Assembly (NCBI RefSeq): GCF_037482165.1
Contig: NZ_CP148048.1
Span: 1,240,001 to 1,304,000, forward strand
Length of the DNA: 64,000 bases
DNA from: Parvimonas micra
GTDB taxonomy: Bacteria; Bacillota; Clostridia; Tissierellales; Peptoniphilaceae
Reading direction: 5' to 3'
Of this stretch, positions 35,083-43,198 are shown in pieces; within the stretch, counting starts at the first letter, position 1, and each line of letters begins with the position of its first letter. A program made the translations under genes and the position numbers. The notes below the pieces were generated by a model, which did not search any database, was not told the DNA's origin, and worked only from the letters and a program-made list of their open reading frames with translations.

Positions 35083-36102
35083 TTACTTATCTTTCTTAGT
35101 GAATGTTGCAACCGAACCTCTTTCAATTATTCTTGAAGGCAAGATTGTAACATCTTTTAATTTTTCTTCGTTTCTAAGTTCCTTAATCAACTTTCTCATA
35201 GAGATTGCTCCCATATCATAATATGGTTCTTCTATCGTTGTAAGGGCAGGTCTATAAATTGATGCAATTATATCATCACCAAACCCTGCAACTGAAATGT
35301 CTTGTGGAACTTTAAGACCATTATCGTAACAATAACTAATAAAACCGATAGCTAAAGCATCTTCACTTGCAAAAACAACAGTTGAATTATTTTCTTTGAT
35401 AAGTTTGAAAATTTCTTCTCCCATATCATATCCTGTTTGAACTGTTATATCTTTTGCATTTATAAGCGCTGATTTTACTTTTCTTTGTGCAACAGCTTCA
35501 TTAAATCCTGCAAGTTTTTCTCTACCAATTCTACTTGTAACATCTTCACTTATAAAAACTATACTTTCATGACCTTCATCTATAAGATAATTAGTCATTT
35601 TATTACAAGTTGATTTATAGTCTATACTTACAGTATGTTCATCTGTATATTCGTAAAATTTATCAAGTCTTACAAAAGGAATTTTTTTACTTTTCAACTT
35701 AAACAGAATTTCAGGATTAATTTTTTCACTAATCATAATTATTCCTTCAACCTGTTTAGTGCACATAAATTCGATAATCTTATGCTCTACTTCAATATCT
35801 CCATATGTACTAGAAAGCAAAATATCATAATTGTACATTCTTCCAATTTCTTCAATTCCTCTAATAATTTGAGCCATATAAGAAATACCAATATCTTTAA
35901 CAATTACCCCAATCATATTTGATTTTCTCATTACAAGACTTCTTGCCAATTCATTAGGCTTAAAATCCAATTTTTTTATTGCATCTAAAACTTTTCTTCT
36001 TGATTCTGGACTAACAGGTTTTGATTCATTCATAACTCTTGAAACAGTAGAAATTGAAACTCCTGCTAATTTAGCTACATCTTTTATAGTAGGTGCTGAC
36101 AT
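35083..36102 (-). CDS. LacI family transcriptional regulator
   Basis: 339 residues: HTH at 4-23 (TIKDVAKLAGVSISTVSRVM) with hinge helix (NELARSLVMRKSN), then a periplasmic-binding-like effector domain (DYKSTCNKMTNYLIDEGHESI, FASEDALAIGF, PQDISVAGFGDD). Similar in size and build to CcpA and sugar repressors, but the effector cannot be named, and no sugar operon adjoins. A TGTAAACGATTTA site in its own leader suggests autoregulation. GGAGTG precedes the ATG. Confidence 0.92.
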   Translation of the reverse strand: MSAPTIKDVAKLAGVSISTVSRVMNESKPVSPESRRKVLDAIKKLDFKPNELARSLVMRKSNMIGVIVKDIGISYMAQIIRGIEEIGRMYNYDILLSSTYGDIEVEHKIIEFMCTKQVEGIIMISEKINPEILFKLKSKKIPFVRLDKFYEYTDEHTVSIDYKSTCNKMTNYLIDEGHESIVFISEDVTSRIGREKLAGFNEAVAQRKVKSALINAKDITVQTGYDMGEEIFKLIKENNSTVVFASEDALAIGFISYCYDNGLKVPQDISVAGFGDDIIASIYRPALTTIEEPYYDMGAISMRKLIKELRNEEKLKDVTILPSRIIERGSVATFTKKDK

Positions 36103-36140
36103 TTTATCACTCCTTTAAAAATAAATTTATAATTACAATT

Positions 36141-36175
36141 AAATCGTTTACAAACTCCAACATTATTATATCATA
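36141..36175 (-). promoter_or_regulatory. Leader of the LacI-family gene with -10 and possible operator
   Basis: Minus strand TATAAT at about 36167-36172 (in GATATAATAATG) followed by TGTAAACGATTTA (36140-36152), which resembles one side and the CG centre of LacI/CcpA-type operators. The -35 is weak. Confidence 0.4.
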
Positions 36176-36280
36176 GATTTTAATAAAATAAAACACTTTA
36201 GAAAAATAAATTCACAAATTTTCCCTATAAAATACATAAAATTTATAAAACAATTTTATCAAAATCAAAAAATATTAAAG

Positions 36281-36322
36281 TAAAAAAATACTGTAAAATG
36301 ATTTTCAAACTATTTCACAGTA
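36281..36322 (-). terminator. Terminator of the ABC/secreted-protein cluster
   Basis: TACTGTAAAAT (36289-36299) pairs with ATTTCACAGTA (36312-36322) with one mismatch; minus-strand T run at 36281-36288. Confidence 0.75.
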
Positions 36323-36330
36323 AAAAAAAT

Positions 36331-37206
36331 TTATTTTTTAATTTTAATATATAAACCGTACAAAACAGTAGAAATAAGCAATGCAATAAAACATACTGCA
36401 ATTTCTATTTCAATATAATTAAGTAAAGCCTTTTTTACAGGTAAAAATCCACCAGCCAACTCGTGAAAAACAGGGTAATCAAAAGCAATTTTCCACTTCC
36501 AAAAGTATGAAAAAACTAAACTTAATCCAAATTGACTTATTATTAATACAATATTAATAATAAAAGAAATAATAGCCTTCGAAACTATAAAACTCGTCTT
36601 TTTTATAGGAAGTGTAAATAAAAATCCCTTATGATAGTAAAAGTCTAAATAAGTAGTTATAAAGAAATAAAATAGAGTTACCAAAAAAATTACAGCTAGA
36701 ATATACTTTATATTATTGTATTCAACTAAAACTCCATCCAACGGAGCTTCTTCATATTGATAAGTTCCATTTACTTTAATTATTTCGGATAGCCTTTCTT
36801 TTTCATGTTGTGCATAACTTTTTGACATAGAAAAATCTATATCATTTTCCTTAATTTCAATGATTTTTTCATACATCAATATAGCGCTTTCCATAAAGCC
36901 TCTTTCATTTCCACTATATCTAAGTTTTACAGTATTTTCAGCTATATTAAGAGATTCTTTCAACAAAGCCATTTTATCTTTATCTCCAGAATATCTACAA
37001 GAAGCATTTTTACCTTTAGGATATAAAATTAATCCTATTTTTTCTTTAACCATAAGTAACTCATGTTTTTTATCTGCTTCAACTTGTTGAAAATTTAAAT
37101 AATTTTTATAAAATAGAGAAGCTAACAACACAAAAACAACACCTAGAATTACTACAAATACTCTACTTCTTATAAATTTTTTACATTCTAATATAAATGT
37201 ATTCAT
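36331..37206 (-). CDS. ABC-2 type permease (end of the secreted-protein cluster)
   Basis: 291 residues. One N-terminal membrane segment, an extracytoplasmic region of about 130 residues (ending near KVNGTYQYEEAPLDGV) and then about five membrane segments, an ABC-2-like layout. ATG 37204-37206 has TAGGTG at good spacing; an upstream GTG is less likely. Ten bases separate it from the ATPase gene, so it is the probable membrane partner of that ATPase. Substrate unknown. Confidence 0.78.
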   Translation of the reverse strand: MNTFILECKKFIRSRVFVVILGVVFVLLASLFYKNYLNFQQVEADKKHELLMVKEKIGLILYPKGKNASCRYSGDKDKMALLKESLNIAENTVKLRYSGNERGFMESAILMYEKIIEIKENDIDFSMSKSYAQHEKERLSEIIKVNGTYQYEEAPLDGVLVEYNNIKYILAVIFLVTLFYFFITTYLDFYYHKGFLFTLPIKKTSFIVSKAIISFIINIVLIISQFGLSLVFSYFWKWKIAFDYPVFHELAGGFLPVKKALLNYIEIEIAVCFIALLISTVLYGLYIKIKK

Positions 37207-37215
37207 AACATTCAC

Positions 37216-38085
37216 CTACTCAGCAAACAATCTTTGATACATCTGTTCAGACGCATTTATATGCTCTCTTATTTTAATTAATTTTATGCCTTTATCTTGT
37301 ATTGCCTTAATTGCATCGTCAAAAGAATTCTTTTTAAACTGGCAAATTATCATATCTTTTTCAATTTCAGCACTTACTACAAATGGAGATAAAATTTCTA
37401 AAGATTGCTCATTGGAAGTAGTATCAATAGCATAGATTAAAAATTCATCTTCCACAATCTTTTTTACAATTTTTTTATTCTTTATGAATAGAAGATTATC
37501 AGTTAATTGGCTAATTTCTCCTAAAAAATGTGTTGATAAAATTACAAGAGTTCCCTTTTTCGAAATTTCCTTTAACATCACTCTAAGCTCAATTTGACTG
37601 CTCGGATCAAGTCCATTAAATGGTTCGTCAAGCAATAAAACTTCAGGATTATTTATAAGAGCAATAGCCAAAAGTAATCTCTGTTTCATTCCCAAAGAAT
37701 ATGTCTTAACTGGTCTTTTATAAAATTTTTCAATCTTAGTTAGACTTACAATTTCTTTTATTCTAGTCTTTGGTAATTTTTGTATATTTGCTACAAATTT
37801 CAAATGATCAAGTCCCGTTAAATTTGGAAATAAAATACTTGCATCTTGCAAATACGACAATTTTTTAAAAATAGCATTATCTCTATTGTCTATACCATTT
37901 ACAGTAATCTGTCCTGATTGATAGCTAATCAAATTTGTAATACAATCTAAAAGAGTAGTTTTTCCCGTTCCGTTAGGTGCGACCAAAGCCCAAACCTCTG
38001 CATTGTCAAGCTCTAAAGATAAATCATTTAAAACTACATTCTCTCCATATCTTTTAGTAAGATTTTTTATACACAAACTAGGCAT
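37216..38085 (-). CDS. ABC transporter ATP-binding protein (secreted-protein cluster)
   Basis: 289 residues with Walker A APNGTGKTTLL near 37, signature YSLGMKQRLL near 136, Walker B VLLLDEPFNGLDP and H-loop STHFL, then a C-terminal tail of about 80 residues. The ATG at 38083-38085 is seven bases from AAGGAGG and overlaps the upstream membrane gene by 8 bases, so it is translationally coupled to that gene. It resembles ATPases of peptide/bacteriocin export or immunity systems. Confidence 0.9.
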   Translation of the reverse strand: MPSLCIKNLTKRYGENVVLNDLSLELDNAEVWALVAPNGTGKTTLLDCITNLISYQSGQITVNGIDNRDNAIFKKLSYLQDASILFPNLTGLDHLKFVANIQKLPKTRIKEIVSLTKIEKFYKRPVKTYSLGMKQRLLLAIALINNPEVLLLDEPFNGLDPSSQIELRVMLKEISKKGTLVILSTHFLGEISQLTDNLLFIKNKKIVKKIVEDEFLIYAIDTTSNEQSLEILSPFVVSAEIEKDMIICQFKKNSFDDAIKAIQDKGIKLIKIREHINASEQMYQRLFAE

Positions 38086-39343
38086 ATCCATTCCTCCTTC
38101 TATCTTGAATAAAAGCTATACAAATTAATAAAATTGTTAAAATACAAATTACAATTATCAAAATTTTACAAGATTTATCAAAACTGTAAGTAATAGTTTT
38201 AAATAAAAAATTTATACTGCCATCTGCAATTTTTCCAACTCTCCAGTATGAAAACGGATTATACCATTTATTAAACATCTGTAATGTTGCTATAAGTCCA
38301 AAGGATAGAATAACAGATTTTACACTCGATTTTACAAAAGTTGAAATTGTACTTGTAATAAGGAAAACAAATATTCCATAGAGCAAGAACAAAATCAAAC
38401 TTTTTATTAAAACATCAGATATTGGAACAATCTTATATCCAAAACTCATAAGTGAAAAATAATCACTTTTAACAATATAAGTTGTAATCGGATATTTAAA
38501 AGATGATGACCCGTTTATTAAAAATTCTATTCCAAAAAATATTGTAGGTATCAATAGTCCAAGTATAATCGTTAAAATTCCACCTGTGAAAAGTCCCGAC
38601 GATACAACCCTAAATTTACTTGCCCCCGATATCCTTAAAAATCTAATTGTTTTATTTTGACTCTCCTCCAGTTTTGAAAATAAAATACCAAAAGTTACTA
38701 CAATTATAAAAGTATATATTAACACTAAATTATTTGTAAAAAAGTCCCATAATCTGTGGGATGTTCCTATTAAAGTTTTTTTGCTATAATAGTCAAGAAG
38801 ATTACTTTCTTCTGAAGTTCTAGGTTGTTCAAACTCTGTTTTTTCTAAAAATAATGGATGAGCTGAAGGAATATTATATTTTTTTAGATATGTTAAAGTT
38901 TCAAATGTGACTTCAACTGTCAATTTATTAATATGATAATCCTTAACTAAATCATTATTTAAGTCTATAATTGTAAAATTCCCATCAGAATCTTTAAGAC
39001 TTTCTAACTCTTTAACATATAGAAATTCCCAATCTAAATTTTCTATTTTATCAATCATTTCACTTCTATTTTTAATAATTTTGATATAATCTTTTTGATA
39101 TTCTTCGTTTAATTTTTTATCTTCTTCTGAAAGTTTTCCTTCTTTTAATTCTTGCTTGAAATATTCTAAAGATAATTTTACATCTTCAATTACACTCATA
39201 TTAATTTCAATTTGTTTTTTTATATTTTTATAATTTTCAAACTTGGATATTGATGATGTTCCAAATCCAAGAATTAAAAGTATAATAAGAAATAAAATAT
39301 TTTTCTTCTGTTTTATAAAATATTTAAAAAACAAATTACACAT
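38078..39343 (-). CDS. Cluster membrane protein 2 (ABC permease-like, large extracytoplasmic domain)
   Basis: 421 residues. One N-terminal membrane segment (about 15-35), an extracellular part of about 160 residues with coiled-coil character, then five or six membrane segments. The last ~230 residues are about 93 percent identical (by eye) to the protein at 39792-41039 and the first 21 residues are identical, while the extracellular parts differ strongly. TGGAGG precedes the ATG at 39341-39343. I do not recognise a named family; the layout suggests an ABC permease or a peptide-immunity protein. Confidence 0.72.
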   Translation of the reverse strand: MCNLFFKYFIKQKKNILFLIILLILGFGTSSISKFENYKNIKKQIEINMSVIEDVKLSLEYFKQELKEGKLSEEDKKLNEEYQKDYIKIIKNRSEMIDKIENLDWEFLYVKELESLKDSDGNFTIIDLNNDLVKDYHINKLTVEVTFETLTYLKKYNIPSAHPLFLEKTEFEQPRTSEESNLLDYYSKKTLIGTSHRLWDFFTNNLVLIYTFIIVVTFGILFSKLEESQNKTIRFLRISGASKFRVVSSGLFTGGILTIILGLLIPTIFFGIEFLINGSSSFKYPITTYIVKSDYFSLMSFGYKIVPISDVLIKSLILFLLYGIFVFLITSTISTFVKSSVKSVILSFGLIATLQMFNKWYNPFSYWRVGKIADGSINFLFKTITYSFDKSCKILIIVICILTILLICIAFIQDRRRNGYA

Positions 39344-39387
39344 ATATGCCTCCAAAAAATAGTGAGAGTTTATTGGGCAATATTATA

Positions 39388-39705
39388 TTATCTTCTTTTA
39401 ACGTATCCAGAATAATATGCTAAATATCCATCTCCAGTGGATTGATAACTTGTTAGATATAAAGTTCCCCTATAGTAAAATCTACCATGCTTTCTATTGT
39501 AAGGGTGAGTTCCTTTCAATGATCCTTTGGTAGCAACAAAATAATTACTAATATATATTGTACTTGGAGCCACTTCTCCTTTAACTTCATAATTTTTATA
39601 TGATTTTTTCACAACTTCTTCTGCTGTAGTAGATACAGACATCACAGAAAAAATCGTCACCATTAAACATATAGTTAACAAAATCTTTTTGAATAATTTT
39701 TTCAT
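39388..39705 (-). CDS. Small secreted cationic protein (bacteriocin-like candidate)
   Basis: 105 residues. A classical signal peptide (KK start, hydrophobic core LLTICLMVTIFSVM, cleavage likely after STTA near residue 28) leaves a mature chain of about 75 residues with no Cys, rich in Lys/Arg, Tyr and Gly (ending TGDGYLAYYSGYVKRR), clearly basic. Secretion would be by Sec. It lies between the two duplicated membrane proteins, upstream of the ABC ATPase, an order like Sec-dependent bacteriocin loci such as lactococcin 972, but I see no clear match to that family. AAGGGAG precedes the ATG. Confidence 0.7.
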   Translation of the reverse strand: MKKLFKKILLTICLMVTIFSVMSVSTTAEEVVKKSYKNYEVKGEVAPSTIYISNYFVATKGSLKGTHPYNRKHGRFYYRGTLYLTSYQSTGDGYLAYYSGYVKRR

Positions 39706-39791
39706 AATATTATCTCCCTTTCAAATTCATCAATTCCATTTTATGCTCAATAAACTCTCTACCGTACTTATAACATATTTTAATTAGTATG

Positions 39792-41039
39792 TTAAATATT
39801 TTCCCTTTTATCCTGCATAAGAGCTATACAAATTAATAAAATTGTTAAAATACAAATTACAATTATCAAAATTTTACAAGATTTGTTAAAACTGTAAGTA
39901 ATTGTTTTAGATAAAATATTTATACTTCCGTCAGCAATCTTTCCAACTCTCCAGTACGAAAACGGATTATACCATTTATTAAACATCTGTAAAGTTGCTA
40001 TAAGTCCAAAGGATAAAATAACAGATTTTACACTTGATTTTACAAAAGTTGAAATTGTACTTGTAACAAGGAAAACAAATATTCCATAGAGCAAGAACAA
40101 AATCAAACTTTTTATTAAAACATTAGATATTGGAACAATCTTATATCCAAAACTCATAAGTGAAAAATAATCACTTTTTACAATATAAGTTGTAATCGGA
40201 TATTTAAAAGATGATGAACCATTTATCATAAATTCTATTCCAAAAAACATTACAGGTATCAACAGTCCAAGCAAAATAGTTAAAATTCCACCTGTGAAAA
40301 GTCCCGACGATACAATCCTAAATTTACTTGCCCCCGATGTCCTTAAAAATCTAATAGTTTTATTTTGACTCTCCTCCAGTTTTGAAAATAAAATACCAAA
40401 AGTTACTACAATTATAAAAGTATAGATTAATACTAAATTATTTGTAAAAAAGTCCCATAATCTATGCGAAGTTCCTACTAGAGTTTTTTTACTATTTAGA
40501 TTTAAAGTTTCCTCTTCTTCTGAAGTTCGAGGTTGGTCAAACTCTGTTCTCTGCAATTTTAAAGGATGAGCTGAAGGAATATTATTGTCTTTTAAATATT
40601 TTAAGGTTTCATACGTTATTTCAATAGTTAATGGATGAATATCAATTGTATTTAAACCCATAGCAATAAAACTATTAGTTTTTTCAGGTTTAAGAAATTT
40701 CATATATATTTCATATAAAGTTTTCCAATCATAATTTTTACTAGCTTCATATTTGACCTTGTCATCTTCTAATAACTTTGAAAAAGCTTCTCTATCTCTA
40801 GTTAAATCTTCTATTTCCTCTTTTGTAAGATTGTTTTGAGATAATTTTTCTTCGGCTTCTTTGACAATCGATTCATGATATTTTAATGACTCTTCCTTGG
40901 AAGAAATATATTCATCATTAGTCTTCTTGTTTTCAATTTTTGAAACGGAGGACATAATTAGACCAAAACTTATAATTATAATAAGAAATAATATATTCTT
41001 CTTCTGTTTTATAAAATATTTAAAAAACAAATTACACAT
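39792..41039 (-). CDS. Cluster membrane protein 1 (paralogue of 38078-39343)
   Basis: 415 residues with the same plan as its paralogue: identical first 21 residues (MCNLFFKYFIKQKKN...), divergent coiled-coil extracellular region (about 40-185), a shared NIPSAHPL...QPRTSEE junction and a nearly identical C-terminal membrane half (TSHRLWDFFTNN, KLEESQNKTIRFLR). GGGAGGTA precedes the ATG at 41037-41039. It is the first gene of the five-gene cluster. Its DNA is also very similar to that of the paralogue over the C-terminal half, so duplication or gene conversion is recent. Confidence 0.72.
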   Translation of the reverse strand: MCNLFFKYFIKQKKNILFLIIIISFGLIMSSVSKIENKKTNDEYISSKEESLKYHESIVKEAEEKLSQNNLTKEEIEDLTRDREAFSKLLEDDKVKYEASKNYDWKTLYEIYMKFLKPEKTNSFIAMGLNTIDIHPLTIEITYETLKYLKDNNIPSAHPLKLQRTEFDQPRTSEEEETLNLNSKKTLVGTSHRLWDFFTNNLVLIYTFIIVVTFGILFSKLEESQNKTIRFLRTSGASKFRIVSSGLFTGGILTILLGLLIPVMFFGIEFMINGSSSFKYPITTYIVKSDYFSLMSFGYKIVPISNVLIKSLILFLLYGIFVFLVTSTISTFVKSSVKSVILSFGLIATLQMFNKWYNPFSYWRVGKIADGSINILSKTITYSFNKSCKILIIVICILTILLICIALMQDKRENI

Positions 41040-41199
41040 AACTACCTCCCAAAACAAAAATCACTAAAAGCTTATATAAGATATATCTCGAAAAAATAAT
41101 TTATCTATTTAATTTTATCTCTAGGTAAATCGTTATCACAAGAATATCATAATTATTATTATTTGTCAAATATAATAACTATTATTTTTCTCTTATATA

Positions 41200-41227
41200 T
41201 TGACATAAAATAAAATTATAATATATG
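41200..41227 (+). promoter_or_regulatory. Strong promoter reading rightward from the cluster boundary
   Basis: TTGACA (41200-41205), 16 bases, TATGAT (41222-41227). It points away from the minus-strand cluster, toward the small reading frame at 41304. Confidence 0.6.
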
Positions 41228-41303
41228 ATAGGATAAATTGATATTGTAAACTTATAATGTTAATTTTAAAATATCGTATTTATTATTTAAGGAGCTTTTT
41301 ATT

Positions 41304-41396
41304 ATGAAAAAATTTTTATTAAATTATTTTCATATCGAATATTCTATATTGTATAAAAAAACTCATCTAAACATGTTAGACGAGTTTTTATTGTGA
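41304..41396 (+). CDS. Possible 30-residue peptide gene
   Basis: A short frame starting MKKFLLNYFHIEY and ending LNMLDEFLL. It has an AAGGAG site at 41289-41294, a consensus promoter at 41200 and a terminator-like hairpin that overlaps its 3' end. A basic-hydrophobic start could be a leader or pheromone-like peptide. No family is recognisable; it may instead be the untranslated end of a small RNA. The gap 41040-41475 holds nothing else but the hairpin at 41417. Confidence 0.35.
   Translation: MKKFLLNYFHIEYSILYKKTHLNMLDEFLL
41355..41390 (+). terminator. Terminator-like hairpin after the 41304 frame
   Basis: AAAACTCATCTAA / TTAGACGAGTTTT, one mismatch, 5-base loop, T run after it. Confidence 0.6.
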
Positions 41397-41401
41397 AACA
41401 A

Positions 41402-41452
41402 CAAGGTTCCCGGGTACCCACCCGATGCGAAGCATCGAGGAAGGGTGGGGTT
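41402..41452. repeat. GC-rich hairpin element
   Basis: Unusually GC-rich for this genome. CCCACCC (41417-41423) pairs with GGGTGGG (41443-41449), and inside it GATGC-gaa-GCATC forms a second stem; TTCCCGGGTACC precedes it. It lies right after the alcohol dehydrogenase gene (minus strand) but lacks a T run, so it is not a typical terminator. Confidence 0.6.
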
Positions 41453-41475
41453 CTTATTTAATTATTTTTAAAATT

Positions 41476-42651
41476 TTACAAGCACATTCTATAAATATTT
41501 TCTATATCTTCAAGTGTTAATTCTCTAAAGCCTTTTATACTTTCTTTTCCCTTACAAGCCTTCTTAGCCATAATAGCAAAATTTTTATCATTAATATTTA
41601 CATCTTTTAATGTACTTTGTAATTTTAAGTCATTAAATAAAAATTCTGAAAGTTTTTCAATGGCTTTTTCTGCAATTTCTCTATCAGAAAGATTTTTATC
41701 TATGCCAAAAACATTAACTCCAAATTGAACATATTTGTATATATTTTCATCATTTAAACAATATTGCATCCAACGTGGAGTTAATATTGCAAGTCCATGT
41801 CCATGAGTTATATCATAAAAAGCTGAAAGTTCATGTTCCATTGGGTGACAGCTCCAAGCAGTTGATTTACTTCCGTTTATAAAACCGTTTATTGCCCAGG
41901 AAGATGCCCACATTAAATTAGCACGAGCTTCATAGTTTGTAGGGTCTTTCATAGCTATCGGAGCATATTTTATAACTGTTTTCATAAGACCTTCCATAAC
42001 ACAATCAAGCATAAACAAATCATTTTCTGTTGTAAAATAAACTTCTAGGATATGACTCAAAATATCTGCTGAACCGCAAGCAGTTTGATACTCACTTACA
42101 CTGTAGGTATTTTTAGGGTCAAGAAATGAAACTTTTGGTAACATACACATTGAACCATTGCTTAATTTTTCTTTTGTTTTAAGGTTTGAAATAACTCCAT
42201 CATTATCCATTTCAGAACCGGTTGCTGAAAGTGTTAATATAGTTAAAAGAGGCAATGCATCTTCTATTTTTGCTCTTTTTTCTAAATCTAGAAAATTCCA
42301 TGGGTCAAAATCAACTTTTGCTCCGGCACAAATAAATTTTGAGGCATCAATCGTTGAACCTCCACCAACTGCAAGAACCACATCAATATTTTCTTCCTTA
42401 CATATTCTAGCACCCTCTCTAACAGATTCTATTCTAGGATTAGGTTCTATCCCTGAAAGTTCAAAAACTTCAAGTCCTGCTCCTTTTATTTCTTTTATAA
42501 CCTCATCATAAAGTCCTATCTTTTTAATAGAACCTCCTCCGTAAGTTAATAAAACTTTTTTCCCATATTTTGACAATTCTCTTCCAAGATTAGAAAGTTG
42601 TCCTTCTCCAAAATATACCTTAACAGGAATATTGTAAATAAATGGTTTCAT
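41476..42651 (-). CDS. Iron-containing alcohol dehydrogenase (butanol dehydrogenase/YqhD-like)
   Basis: 391 residues. N-terminal NAD(P) domain with VKVYFGEGQL and GGGSTIDASKFI (near 98), then the metal domain with Asp in GSADILSHILE (near 197) and the His ligands in HPMEHELSAFYDITHGHGLAIL (near 265-280). It reduces aldehydes such as butyraldehyde to alcohols during fermentation, or the reverse. AAAGGAGG precedes the ATG. Monocistronic. Cofactor preference is not read from sequence with certainty. Confidence 0.93.
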   Translation of the reverse strand: MKPFIYNIPVKVYFGEGQLSNLGRELSKYGKKVLLTYGGGSIKKIGLYDEVIKEIKGAGLEVFELSGIEPNPRIESVREGARICKEENIDVVLAVGGGSTIDASKFICAGAKVDFDPWNFLDLEKRAKIEDALPLLTILTLSATGSEMDNDGVISNLKTKEKLSNGSMCMLPKVSFLDPKNTYSVSEYQTACGSADILSHILEVYFTTENDLFMLDCVMEGLMKTVIKYAPIAMKDPTNYEARANLMWASSWAINGFINGSKSTAWSCHPMEHELSAFYDITHGHGLAILTPRWMQYCLNDENIYKYVQFGVNVFGIDKNLSDREIAEKAIEKLSEFLFNDLKLQSTLKDVNINDKNFAIMAKKACKGKESIKGFRELTLEDIENIYRMCL

Positions 42652-42817
42652 AAAAATCCTCCTTTAAATTTATTTTTTAATACTTCTAAATTGATTTTAC
42701 CTCTCCTCTATATCTAGTTAAAGAATACCCTTATTTTAAAATAAGAAAACAAAAAGAGAGAATTATTTAAAACAACCCTCTCTAATTTTTTATTCTGTAA
42801 AAACAATATACCTTGCC

Positions 42818-43198
42818 TTATTTTACCATTTTATTAAATATTTGCTTTGTAGCATAATGTGAAATTAACAAAATGATTAAAGAAAAATCAAAAGGAATTT
42901 GCACTACAACTTTTATTAAAATGCATAGAGCAAAAGCGACTAAATCTAAAATCATAAATTGTTTTTCACTTGTATATTTTTTTATTATACTGTATTTTAT
43001 TTTTAAATTTCTAATTAAAATAACAAGAGCAACTACTCCAACTAATGCATCTATACTAAAATTAACTAAAAATTTACTATTTATAACAGCCCATAAAAAA
43101 TATATAAACAAAGTTCCCATCATAATAATGGTTAATCCTGTCAGTGATATTTTGGCTTTATCTTCTGACATTTCCTTCGGTGTAATTCTTCTTGCCAT
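42818..43198 (-). CDS. Hypothetical membrane protein
   Basis: 126 residues with about four membrane segments (MGTLFIYFLWAV, ALVGVVALVILI, MILDLVAFALCILI, FSLIILLISHY) after a polar start MARRITPKEMSEDKAK. No known family recognised. Its ATG overlaps the aminopeptidase stop by one base (TAATG), so it is translated with it. Confidence 0.7.
   Translation of the reverse strand: MARRITPKEMSEDKAKISLTGLTIIMMGTLFIYFLWAVINSKFLVNFSIDALVGVVALVILIRNLKIKYSIIKKYTSEKQFMILDLVAFALCILIKVVVQIPFDFSLIILLISHYATKQIFNKMVK

Noticed and set aside
37216-41039. The cluster as a lactococcin 972 locus
   Set aside because: The order of genes is similar, but the secreted protein lacks a pattern I can match to that family and the membrane proteins are shorter; kept only as an analogy.
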